Source of the DNA: Paragonimus westermani
Lineage: Eukaryota; Platyhelminthes; Trematoda; Plagiorchiida; Troglotrematidae
DNA: 64,000 nucleotides
Direction: 5' to 3'
NCBI GenBank assembly: GCA_008508345.1
Contig: QNGE01000759.1
Coordinates: 1 to 64,000, forward strand
The stretch's first letter is position 1; each line of letters opens with the position of its first letter. Of the stretch, positions 8,999-21,500 are shown piece after piece. The notes under the pieces were generated by a model. That model did not search any database. It saw only the letters and a list, made by a program, of their open reading frames with translations, and was not told where the DNA came from. The position numbers and the translations under genes were made by a program.

Positions 8999-10400
8999 AT
9001 TCCTAACTCGCCACTTAATTTTATGTTTGCTGAGACGTTGATTTTCAAGGCTGAACATTATTGAATGTTTGGTCGATTAGTCCAGAACGAGATGACTCTC
9101 AAAGTTAGGTTCTTCAGCGTTTCGGCCCTTTCGAAGAGTTTTTATTAAACTATTAAATCGGGAAATTTACAACGTTCAAACTTCATATGAGGCAGTCAGA
9201 TGGCACGCGTTTGACAAGCTGCGTGCAGAAAGTCCACCAGTAGGATGAATGGATTTGTTGGTCATCTTATGTAACAGCATAAAGATATCAGGTGTGAGAT
9301 CGAATGGACAGTTACTGTGTGAGTGTGCAAGTGTGTTTGGCCCACATGCGTGTAGACTGTCCTGGAGAGGGCGATTGACGAGAAAACGATAAGCATTTAC
9401 TAAGTGGCGTCAACGTTGTCCACTCGCTAGACTACTGACAGTTCGAAAACAGTTGATCGGCCCACTGTCCGTGATGTATTAAAAATCAGTGGACCTACTG
9501 TCAGTAGACGATTGTGCGGTAACGGAAACCGCTTTTTAGCGCAGTCAGGTGATCAAAATCAACTTAATGTTAGGTACAGATTCGGTGCGTTACGATAGCC
9601 GAGCCATATTCTAATTTCTGGAGTTGTCGAACATCAGCGGGAGGCCTCTTACTGCAACCTACATGTTCTTCGGTGCGTGCTTGGGGCTGATGGACGGTGT
9701 GCCCATTTAAAGGTTCGACAATGCTTGAGATTAATTTAGTACTCAGCATCCGACTGATCTAGAACTGACCGCTTCTCCTGCTAGTTGACTACCGTACAAC
9801 CTAACGTGACAACATCCATAAGTGCCACTCTGATGCTTTACTGGTTGAGGCCTCCTCTCATGTCTTTCAATGAATTCCCTCCATGCGTAATGACGGTATT
9901 AAACAGCTAATACATGGGCACGTTTATATTAAGTAAACACGCTGTGTGAAACTAGGATTCACGTTCTAAAATCGCAGTACCGCCGTTCAAATTTCCTGGA
10001 TTCCCTTCCTTTTCCAAACGTCTCTTCTGAATATTCTTTCGTCCGACCTGTTCGCTTCTTCTGCAACGCCATAGACATTTTGACTTCAGAATATCAGTAA
10101 CTGAGACTAGGTGCTTTGTCTTCAGGTCACGTCTTCTTTTGTGACTCCCACATGCTGGTAGCTGACATCTCCACTGTCGTCTCCAGAATTTACTAAACAC
10201 GTGGCACACCTGTTACCGGCATTTACTCAAAGGGTACCGGGTCTGCGGCTTTTTAGATTCCACGGACTTATCACTCATTAGGTTCAGTGATCGGTTGAGC
10301 AAAATGGTTCTGAACGCATCCAGATGCGGGGGGATTAAGAATTGATGGTCGATTGCTAATTGTTATTTCTACTTTTGTTGTTAAGGTTCACAGGAGTTCA
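8999..10400. other. Gene-free stretch downstream of the Penelope remnant
   Basis: A short motif near 9115-9145 (CAGCGTTTCGGCCC followed by TTCGAAGAG) resembles 3'-terminal sequence of retroelements and may be the end of the Penelope remnant. I see no supported gene in the rest; an 85-codon minus ORF at 9952-10209 is basic and unrecognised. Confidence 0.35.
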
Positions 10401-10409
10401 TCTATAAAC

Positions 10410-10990
10410 TGATCACTAATAATCATTCGAAATGTGTCCTATCGGGCACCACCACGACGGTTGCCGTAGGGTGGATTGAACACAGTTTTTTCTGTGAGGT
10501 AGCAATTTATTACTCCGTGGTGTCACAAGTCAACAATTTCGTTTAATCCTGTCCCAGTTACTCGAAAGCTCAACCAGGTTTACCTGTAGCTTTACAACAC
10601 AGCACTGTACTTGGCAGCAAACCGAAAGTAAGTCAACAGAAGGGAATCAGTGTGCATGGTTCATGTTACTTCCACATGTACTGCTGTTCCAGAGAAACAG
10701 ATGTATATAGCTCGAAACTGCCTTTCTGTTGTTCACATGCATTTGACGGATAGGGGACCAAGGTAGTCAATACCTACGGGGGTGAATGCAATACGAAAGG
10801 TAAACTTACAATCGCCAGTTGTAGGTGTCATCTGCTGATGGCACAGTTTAGCATTCCAAATCCAACCTTGTACGCATTTTTGAGGGAAATTGCGCGTTGC
10901 TGAGGTTCTTCTGAAAACTCCGCGCCGTCGACGAATCTCTGACGGTACATGAGTTACTTAAACGTGCTCACTTTATTCACGATAATCTAA
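10410..10990 (-). pseudogene. BEL/Pao retrotransposon integrase remnant
   Basis: The minus strand reads FTFRIAFTPVGIDYLGPLSV, which matches the start of the BEL/Pao integrase core (VGIDYFGPL, with the first catalytic Asp). It goes on in frame with RQFRAIYICFSGTAVHVEVT and MHTDSLLLTYFRFAAKYSA, the canonical segment before the second Asp. A later frame gives VFNPPYGNRRGG, equivalent to the FNPP..P..GG motif around the catalytic Glu. In-frame TGA codons and frame changes show decay. Upstream, KCVQGWIWNAKLCHQQ is a relic of the zinc-binding region. Confidence 0.8.
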
Positions 10991-11502
10991 CTTAAACAAA
11001 TGAGGTTGCAAAATTTCAGCTTTTGGTATAATAGGACTTTTTGCGTTTCGTGACAGCGGAAGTCGGTTTAGCCTTCTTCTGACTCATGAGGTACCACGTT
11101 CCAACAAAGGGCCTAACCTTCTCAAAGAGTTACTAGACGATTAAGATATGCACTCGACTGGTTCGACGCTAAATATCTGATCGTTTCAGTTCCACCCCCC
11201 GACATAACACTGTTATACCAATCGCAGTATCCTTAATCCATGCTCCAGAATATCACGTGGCTTCAAAGGTCCCATTCCCGAGAGTTTATTATCCTGCCGA
11301 AATTTATCATCAGATGTCCTTCTAATTGCAAAATATCTGTTCTTTCCCGCGGAATTACACAAGCACACACATCAGAACAAGAACTGACCGTTATGTAAGC
11401 TTAAACCAAAATTATTTATTTCTTCAGATGTCTCCGCAGGAAGCCACTCAGGGCCTGCGTCGAATTTGGCAATTCCGATTCTTCCGGTTTCAAAATGTCA
11501 CG

Positions 11503-11901
11503 TTAATGAAAACACTGTTTCACCTTTCGTTTATCGCACGTGCCTATTCTTTTCAATGCCAAATCCGCTGGATTGTCCGATGTTTCAGCGTATCTGCACT
11601 TTATCGGAGGTAAACAATGGTGTATTGTTGATGATCGGATTGTCATAAATGTGGTAAATCCTTTCGTTGTGGAATGAGTTCGTTTCGAGTCCACCATCGA
11701 ATCAAGCAGAAATATTGAAATTGATCCCAATGTAAGTTCTTCCGCAGCCAAGATGGCTGGAAGAGCAGCAAGACTTACAGCTGTTAACGCCAAACAAGAA
11801 GTGGTGACAAATATACGTACTGAGACACGATACCTATCAGAATGGAATACATGGCAAAGTGACCATCGTTCTAAAAATTCGCGCAAAATGGGGCTCCACA
11901 A
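11503..11901 (-). pseudogene. BEL/Pao RNase H remnant
   Basis: The frame contains FVTTSCLALTAVSLAALPAI followed by SISIFLLDSMVDSKRTHSTT, TFMTIRSSTIHHCLPP, IKCRYAETSDNPADLALKRI. This fits the BEL RNase H pattern (PRLEL.AA..A, WTDS..VL.YI, F..F..NR...I, WRYV.T..NPAD.ASRG). The sequence is degenerate at the DS and PRLEL positions. It lies in the same strand and order as the integrase remnant at 10.4-11.0 kb, so they belong to one old element. Confidence 0.7.
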
Positions 11902-12366
11902 TTCAGTCTTGATGAGTCTGAAAAACAGTGCATTTTCAAGTCCACAGCAGCGAATGTTTTAGTGTATGGAGATGTGGAATCCGTACCCGGGTGGATATCT
12001 GTGAGAAAACTGCACTACTCAATCGTTTCCGTATAGTCTGCAATCTCATTCCAGTCCATGTGTTTTCTGACATACTACTCTATCAGTAGTTTACTTGGAA
12101 GAAGTATCAGGGCAACAAAACCTAATCGGACGTGAGCGGATGTTTCGAAGGAAAATAGAGCTTCTCAGATTAATTCGGTGTCAGCCTTCCTTAGATAAAT
12201 GGTAACATAATCACACTGGTGTTCTACACTACACCAATATTTTGATAGAGGTAAATAACTGGATTTCCGTTAACGGTTCACATACCCATCAAAAATTAGG
12301 TTGTCCTGCTGGGCAGTGGTATTAGCTCCGTGGCAGCGTAGTCAGGGCGGTAACTCCTCATACCTA

Positions 12367-12777
12367 TTAATCGTTCATACTATAAAGCATGTTCATTTCG
12401 GAACTTCTACACCGAGAATCTGAACAGAAATCTTGTTTGCAATCCAAAGATAGAATTACTCCTAGGTGACCCTCTCCAGGAGCGTGACCGAAAATTCCGA
12501 CACACTCGATGTAATGGCATCTGATGCTGGTCTTTGGTTTGAGCAGACGAGACGTGAAGTTCCGGAAGAACCATAGCGGAAAGTGATGGTGAATGTATAT
12601 ATTGACAACAGAAAAAACCCATCTAGTAGCAGTGGACCGCTCCGGTGATTTTCCCGAGAATGACGTTCTGAGTGCAAAAACAGGCAGTCCGCCTTGTGCA
12701 AGACACAAAGTCACTTTACTGGTCAAGGAATATGAGAGGAGCTGGTGTCTGGTAACGAACCAACTTTGAATCAACAA
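12367..12777 (-). pseudogene. Possible BEL/Pao RT-connection fragment
   Basis: Upstream of the RNase H remnant, the open frame gives weak BEL-like pieces: GGLPVFALRTSFSGKSPERS, compared with the GGF.L.K..SN...L..IP segment, and HLGVILSLDCKQDFC, compared with the LGV.W....D.F strand after RT. Position and strand fit the expected RT-RNase H-integrase order. The similarity is weak and would need a profile search. Confidence 0.4.
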
Positions 12778-12789
12778 CGGAAGTTAGTG

Positions 12790-15700
12790 AATTGCTTCTT
12801 CTAGTCCTTATCTCAATCAGTCGACTAAAAAACATGGGGAACGAAAGAAGAAAAACTATTAGGGTTTAGGTTTAAGCACACTCACGAAGGACTTCATCTC
12901 TTGAGCTAACTGAGTGCAACGTTTGTTTATTCGAAGAACAAAACCACTACTTTTTGCAGCGTGTGTTCTATTTCACCAGAAACGACCTCTATCCTCTGTT
13001 GTGCAAGTGCCTGAAGAGACGAATGCGTCAAAAAAACTTCTATTATTGTCATAGTCCAAGAAAGTTGAAGCCACATAAAGTTAAGGAAGAGTTACGCGTG
13101 CAACCTTTACCACGGACTACTAAATATTGGGTAAATAGGCTATCCAACGAAAGAAACGAGAAAAGTTACGAAGTCAGGGTAGGCAAATATGTGATTGGCT
13201 GGAAGTGAATTCAGTTGAGACGACGTTGGTGAAGAGAGGCGAAATCTGATGGGAACACAGATATGAAACGATTAACAAACCCAGAAAAGCCAGTGGATCA
13301 AAAACCAACAGTACAAGCACAAGTCAAATGGCATGTCACACATTGAAATCAAACAAGATATTGACCATTCACGGTAGGATAACAAGTATATCACTAGATT
13401 TGAACGTTCATTAAAAAATAAGGCTTTCTCTCGCATAACACTGGACTCTGTTGGAAGCCCAGCCTGAGTTTTTATGTCAAAAAGGGCCACACAACATCCG
13501 GTAGTGAGAGTACTGCCCAAATCAGTTGCCCTATGAGTAGGACTTTGATGCCTGATCTTGCTCACTAAAATTGAATCTACGGTGTTGTGAATTCTTCGAC
13601 CTAAGATATAGTTTGGAGGCGTTACAGCCGAAATTTGCTGTACACTAGGGCTGTCTACTAATTCACTTGGCGGACACTAGTCTAACGCTAGACAGTTAGT
13701 GGTCAACCTCCTATTTCTAGTCCACGAATAATAATGTCACGGACTGAACCGACGTGATATCCGTGAACTTGTTACGTACGCCTGAGTTGTGAACACAGAT
13801 AGCTAGCAGCAAAGTTTAGCACTGATGTAAGCTGATCAAATGAAACATGTGATATCTGCTCGTGATCTCCACTCTTGTTTAAATGTGTCGTCAAAACTCG
13901 CGTTTTAGATGGCGTTCTAGAAATCCGATTTTTGATATGCATGGAGCCATTTCATATTGTAGCCAAACCACAAACCGGAAACAGTTCAGTGCCCTAGTAG
14001 AACGATTCAGCAAACATGAATAAATCAACTGTCCACAAGATGTGGGATGGGATCCAAAAATAAACGGTCAAATGTTCCCATTGCATGTTGCATATATGGA
14101 GAGCGGTGCTGCTTTAGAAATCATTCTATCAGTGAACACTGCCGACGAAAGGGCAAGCTGTGCGGGTGCGCGTTTATTCCCTGAAAACTAAAGCGTCCGA
14201 CTAGGTAAGATCCACCATAGAGACGATGCGAAATTTACAAGGCAAACAGGGAGGTGACTAGACCTGACTCTTCACTCGTCAAGTGCAGGACTTGCTTCAT
14301 TCCTTGTGACAAGTAGATCACATTACGATTTTCCCATCGTTACTGGGAGCGGCCCCGGTATTACTGCCAAGTCTTTTCCAGCGTTATGACACACTAGGCT
14401 GACTCTCAATCACACCAGCAGAACACGCTATACTAAATGCTTCAGAAGGTAGATTGCACCAAAACCCTATGATGAGCTATGTGCTATCATTTTGGGTCAC
14501 ACAGCCACACGGCTTCCTATTCGTAACACTCAGTGGGGAATGCAACCTATTTATTCTGAAATGGGCCGAAGAACCTAACCTCTTCAGTGTTCCTTTGGTG
14601 CATACCATAAAGGTAAATCCAGTACTGAGATACATACGCTGTTGAATTAGAACATCTCAAGCGGCGTGAATGTACCAAGATCCAGCTCAATCTCTCCATT
14701 ACAGTTCGTATGCTCACTCCGCGACCGGTTGTCCCCATCAATAAAGCTCATATCACTGAGTTCCGCAGTAGCAGCGGTGTCCGACACGTTTGAATACCAC
14801 AGTACAACTCTCACTGGAGTGACCCGGAAGTTTTTTAGGTCAGCGGCACCAGCCTTCCGACGACAGTATTGTAGGTAGTGACGGCTGGCTGATCTGAGTG
14901 AGTATAATAGTTACATAGCGTTGGTTGTCGAGCTGTTTAAGGAGATCCCACTAATTTTTTAACAAATATGACCCATTTTGTAAACTAAGACTGCCTTGAA
15001 AATCAACTGGCTATTCGCTGGCAACATCAGAGGTGTTTCCAAGGCGGAGATCAAACGATTCCGAATTCAATCACGTAGGATCATAACGTATAACAATTAG
15101 ATCGACAAACTATTAGTATCTTATGTGTTAAGAAAATCCCAACTACACTCTTTACTGTGAAGGAACCATATATTGGATTGCTGAGTAATTGATCATCACC
15201 TTTGGATCGAATCAAATACAACGACCAAACAAATTGGTTAAACTGGAGGCAGAAATGAACTTTATTGATAGCACTTTTGGTAACCTTTAATCTGAGATGA
15301 GAACGTTTAATGCTACTGGCGAGTTAAATTGTTACAAGTGTAACTAGCAATAAGTGGAAGAAGACCGTTGTCACAGAAAACATCCTGCCTCTCCGTTTCG
15401 AACACACTGTGAGCTGCATAATCTGTCGCCACGTTAGAAAAAATGGGATTTTAAGTTGGATTTTCAAAAACGCTTAGAAACTTCTGTTGTTCAGAAGTAG
15501 AATGACAACATACAGGAAAAACAGAACAAAGTATTGGTGGACAAGCAGTTTCATTTATTAGAATGCTGTAAATATGACCTATTTTACTAACAGCTGTTGA
15601 AATCTTCGTTGTTCGTAGCAGTATTTCAGAATAAATCACGAAAGATACAACGGTTTAACAGTGTAGTAAAAGAGAAAGGCGAAACGTACTTGACCGAAAA

Positions 15701-18420
15701 AGTGTTCAATAAGGCATCGATTGCCATGTTGTACGCGCGTTCGCGTTTATGATCTGGAACTCTGGTCCACAACGCAAACCGGGTTGCCGCTCACACGTTA
15801 TGTGCACTTCGATCCGGCTTGTGTGTGTGGCCAACATCTTTCGTTGAGGGAGATGCCCTTCCTATTCATCGTCCTTTGGTCTGACCTCTTTGGGCGATGG
15901 CTTAACCGGTCACCCATGCTGTCCATTCGCTTTGGGCTTTTGGACGTAACTCCCATTCACGTTGAAGTATTCCGCTGAAAGTTGGAATACTCGCATCTCT
16001 GGTTTGTCGATCCACCACAGTATGACAAACGCAACATTTTATGTAGACCATACTCAAAACTTTCGCACACGGCTCAAAATGATAAAAAAATTTCCCACTC
16101 AATCCAAACTAATCTCACTCATGTCGTCAGTTGCTTACTGACATTCATTCAAAACTTTCGTTGATTTTAGTGCAGTCTTTGGTAAGTGTACTTGGACACA
16201 CTGCTGAGTTGCCGAGATTTGTCGTGTCTGTCTGATCGAAACTTGTTGACCTATTGAATTCAAAATGCAATCGTTCACCTTTAAGGCAAGAGAAAATTTG
16301 GAAATTCCTAACAGTATTTCTTGACCAGCCAAGAAATCTTTAGTAATGTAACGGATTTAACTCTGTGGAATTCAGATGAAAGATTAACACACTGCAACAT
16401 AACAGCCTGGAAATATGTACCTCCAGGGCTAAAATCTAATATCTCCCTTCATTAAAAACAATGGGGTTGGAAAAGGTGAACAGTTGATTAAATGTTAAAA
16501 GTTCTTAAATGGAACGAACTCACTGGTACTACTTGTTACAACCCGTAATCTCTATGTTCGTGACTTGATAGCGTACGTTGTTACCAACGGCCCTTCGGAG
16601 ACTACGATGGTAAAACGCGTTTGTATAGCGTTCCTGAAGCCTGAGCGGTGCTCAGGTCTTATTCGCTTACAGTGATGTGCCGAACGATATGAATATCAAA
16701 AGTGGCACAGACCCAATGCAAAAATCCTTCTAATTTGATTAGCACCATCAGCACACCTTCGTCTTTATACTTCGTATCGGTCACTAGATCTGTCGGTTGA
16801 TGGGATTGGAAAGTAGAACGTGATGCAAGTAACATTATAAGTACTCCAAAATCAGAAGTTAGAAATGGTGACAGGTTATTCTGCATTTAGACAATCATAT
16901 TTTATATGGAACAGCACATGGGTTGGTCATTGTGGAAAGTGTGAATGAGAACCCATACTGGTCATGCAGTCCACCCTTAGGTTTAGTTTCACACACATCC
17001 ACCTATCGAAAACTATCATTCCTAAAGCGCACATAACGAGTTAAATATGCGCCCTGTCCACAATGACAAATCAGCCGACGAATGAGTAGTGACGCGAGGT
17101 TGTGCGTTGAACAAAACCAACAGCGAAAAGAAAAGAGCATTCGTACACTGAGTTGACTAATGAGCTCTAATTCTTAATAGAGTGAATGTTAAAAATGAAA
17201 TTCAGAACGAAAAATGTCAATAGATAAAATATAAATCTCTATGTGACGAGAACAATTTGAACCAGCACATAAGCACACCTTGAAGGCAAAGTTGAAATTT
17301 ATCACAAAGCACTTGACGCATCGAACGTATCTGAACAGTACTCCTGCAAACCCCCCTTGCATATCAGGCACTAGAATGAGAATGAAGAAGTATGCAACAT
17401 AACCTTTCGTCTGCAATAATTCTTTAACTGTAATATGTTTGCTATGAGGTTGTGAAACAGGAAGGAAAAAAGCTTCAAATGGATATACGTGCATATTTAG
17501 ATTCTAACGTCACTAGTGACCTCTTGTTAAATCGCGGCCGGTGGTTAATGGATGCAACACTAAACCAATCAGTTACCCATAAGTCGAGTTAGAGCGTGTT
17601 TCCTCAAATTCATCATCATAAAAGTGACTCACTGACTTATCTCGAAAGGATACACATTGTTCATCGCCTAGTCTAATTTGTGTACAGTTGTCCAATTTGC
17701 ACCTGGTCTGGCCCTTCTCGGTAAGTCTTTTTGTCAGTTGTTTTGAAAATGCTATTGCTCACTGGACCAGAAGTTAAATGTTGCCAAGTGCGTTTCATTG
17801 GGTTGTGTTATCTTCCACCTGTATACAGATGAGGATCACTCACAGCTGTTAATGAATATAACTGGTACATACGGTTTGTATTTTCGAAATATCACATCTT
17901 ATCAACAGTTTCGTACCTTTATATTGGTTATCCCAAGTTTTGATTCCCACCGGAGTAAACCTGAAGGTTATGAGGCCTTCTTGATCAAGACCACCTGTTT
18001 GAACGGTATGCGAGATGGCTTCAGCTAGACGCTGTATGTGCTGCTTCAACTGACAAGCAGCCATCCCAAGTATGGTATTAGACCTACCGTGAAATCAGAG
18101 GTTATACATCACAGTTCGTAAAAAACATTCGTTCAAACAACCACATTATTATCCACCTACTTTTTGTTTCAAACCATTTTTAGCACCTACAGGTGCTGGA
18201 TGAACTTAATACCACTGAAATCTCAAAAGTTATCTTCAATCCAGTAGCATTAAAACATGCCTTTGCTCGAAAACCCTGTGTCTATGCTTTCAAACGGTCG
18301 ATTCATGCACATTAATTTGCGAACAGGTGTATCAGTCGTTGACAGAGTTCGACCACACAGCACAATTAAACGTTTCCATGATGGCTGAAAAAAATCACCA
18401 GGTTTGAACACATTCAAATT
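12790..18420. other. Long stretch without a recognisable gene
   Basis: Only short unrelated ORFs occur, for example 84 codons at 12954-13208 (+, very basic) and 97 codons at 13272-13565 (-). A frame on the minus strand at about 14640-14870 is open for roughly 75 codons without Met (acidic end NGEIELDLGTFTPLEMF), but I do not recognise it. I see no RNA gene, tandem array or clear mobile element. Confidence 0.4.
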
Positions 18421-18424
18421 ATAC

Positions 18425-18555
18425 GTAGAACCATTAGTTTCGCCGTGACAATAGTGGATTGCGTACAAATATGTATTCCCAGTTCATGTACGGCGTTTAT
18501 CAAGTTTGACGGACAATTACAAACAAAAACAGCACCACAACGCATCCCTCCACCG
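18425..18555 (+). repeat. Dispersed repeat X, copy 1
   Basis: About 130 bp here align with 30702-30830 in the same orientation. Shared landmarks include TGTATTCCCAGTTC, GTACGGC, TTTATCAA and GCATCCCTC in the same order and spacing. There is no protein signal. It is probably a fragment of an unidentified transposable element. Confidence 0.65.
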
Positions 18556-18559
18556 GATA

Positions 18560-21500
18560 ACTGACACTTAATTATACGCTCGCCAAAGATAATGTATTCT
18601 CAAGGTCGTGTGAGAGACATTGAAAATTTGCAACGCTCCATCACAAACAGGAGTCCAGTTGAAGAACTCGCCAATTTGGGTTCTTCATATTGAAGGAGCT
18701 TCAATAAGTATCGGTTTGAAAGCGGGACACTGAGGCGTCACATTTCTACCATTTAAAGCTCATGCTTCTGCAGCGGATGCGACCTGGATATCTGTGAAGC
18801 AATGTGAATTTCAAGAGTTAATCGCCGTCAACATTCTGCACACCAAACTGAATATTTGTTAACAACGTTGACGGCAATAATCTGGCGTGAGAAATCCCTC
18901 TCGGAATCCAAACAGCCTAACTCATTCAGATTCCTATGTCTGCAATTGGTTGCAAGTTGAAATAAAAACAAGCGACGATATTCTAATTTCAAGACTGTAT
19001 GACCTGTTTAATGCAATGGTACGTCTAAGCTATGTATGTCTTCACATGTACTAGACTGACGTAGCACAGACCGTTAGGTCAGACTTACTGATGTTGTTAG
19101 TTCAAGTTGTCCCGCACCAATTGTGTTCATTTACTTATCTTTAAGTTAGCCTAAATTATGATGAACATAGACAATTAATCACTTATAATTCTTATTTCCT
19201 CTATGTCAGTCACTAGTCAGCTTACGTGACACAGGCCATAAACGCATTGTAGTAGTTTACAGCTTTTACAAGTAGTACATGTCGTATTTCAACCAGTGCA
19301 AGCTACTGACGGAACATCACACAATGAATGTAAGTCTAGCAGCACTGTTAGTTCAGTAAATCCTTTGGGTAAAATTAAAGTCGTGTCAATATGCAAACAG
19401 CTAATTTGCGGTTGTTCAGTTCGGCAGCACAAAATAGGTCAAGCAACTTGTGACACAACAGGTAAGTAATGAAGTTTCGTGAGTTAGCTTGGAAAAGAAA
19501 ATTGAATTGCGAACATAAAGACGCATTTGCTGGAAATAACTCTAAACTAAACGGCATTAGGGAGGAGACGGCACTATCGATGGTGTTTGAAGATATCTGG
19601 ACATAAGAACACTCCACTATCAAGTTATAAACCGTATACTGGTATCTCGCTAAGTTAGACTTGATGCGCTGAATTATTTCGGATAACAGACGTAGAGTGG
19701 GTTTGATACAACCGAAGTTTCGTCCGATCACGCGCTCAGTGTTTAGGACGCATTTACCAGAAGACAGGTACATACCACGTTAAACCATATTTTACGTAAC
19801 AGTCCACACAGCTCAGTGTCTGAGGGAATTGACCACAAAAGAGCAGATATCTTACACCAGCTAGAGATTTATATGGCTAAAAAGCTGGCCAAGAACGAGG
19901 CAAACACTGATCGCACAGCTGATAAGGCATAGTCATGGTGTGTCAGTCAATCCACCCACGTTGGCTGAACTTCCCTGAATGCTAGGTGGGTATTTTCTTC
20001 AGGCACCCAGATTGCAGCTCGATTATTACATTCACAGTGTCTGAATTTTGTGAGGTAATAAGGAACGATTTTCACTGTTGTTAAAGTGTTCGTATATCCA
20101 CAGCTAACTGGACGAAGTAATTGCCTGTAATGTGGTTGGGAGAGCCAGGGTTTCGCAAGGTTAAACAGTCAGGCAGAAAGCACGTCACTTTCGAATTATC
20201 CGCAAGCTATCCACCATTTTCAGCACTATTATATGGGGGTATCGATTGTGTTGTCTTAAAGCACTCCTAGAGCTGCTGTCCTCAAGTGCCTACTTTTAAT
20301 GTATGCTGCAAGGCCGTGTGACTTGTATGAAACAGTTCACACTGTTTTCTGGACGTTTACACTCTTATCATGACGGTTTACCATCATACTCGGCATTGTA
20401 TAGGAAATCGTTCAAATGCAAGAACTTGAATAACAACACTCTACGTGAGCTCATTGATTGGTCGCCCAAATCGATGAACTAGCATCAGTAGCCATGCTTG
20501 GTCTGAGGCAGATTTCTGCCTACACGTTGAAAGACACGGAAGACTCACTGTGTAGTATGAGCATGCAGTATTTGCCTAATTCCGAGGAATTGTTTTGGCA
20601 TGTAGGTAAGTTTCTGCATTTACGTTGGATACCTGCGATATCTTGATGGGGGTGATAATGCTTAGTGCATTGCAGTTCAAGAAATTTGGTAAGCATCGTT
20701 ACCTCTGTGCGCTACATTGTTTGCGTACTATCGCTAACAAAACCAGATACTACTGATATAAAACATCCGAAAGAGATCAAACGACGTAGCGCGGAGAAAC
20801 CTCAACTAGCACAGCTGAAACTTGCTGTTTTACTGACAGTACCGACAAATATCCAACCGCTGTTAAATCTCACTAGTTCTGTAAAAAATTATAGTCACGG
20901 TTTTGACGAAAAGTGTACTACTGTAACAAAATTTCGATCACTACGAACGTAAAATACGAATCGAAATGCGCAATCCCGGACGATCTAGAAAATGACAACG
21001 TGGTGAAAGTACGTCAGTTCAACTGGGGTTCCATTCCTAGCACAGTATAAAGTTGATAGCTACAATTAATCACACGCTGTTGTGAAACTAAGGAAAAGAG
21101 AAATGGTTCCCAATCTAAATATGGATACAAACCAACATCCCCAAAGTGTGTACAAGAACTGTTTGCAATCATTTGTCCAGTCACTAAGTTGGGTTAGAGT
21201 GATATGAATTCCTGATTAACAGAAGATAACCAAATCGGATTTAAGTAAGCTTATCGTCATTCCGAGTGAGAAAACATTATCCCGCTGAGTGAAATGAAGG
21301 TTATTCTCTGCATATGGATGAGGACAAAGCATTCAGAGATAACACTTTTGTTCAGGGAACAATTTAAAAATTATATCTCTTTCCTATCAGTAACTCTGTG
21401 TGATTGTATCTTTATGGTTAACAATGCGGTGCGTTTAGACTTCACCTGCTAAAAGGAAATCTGAAACTTCCTTCCCTCACCTAGTTGGCAACAGGAGAAA

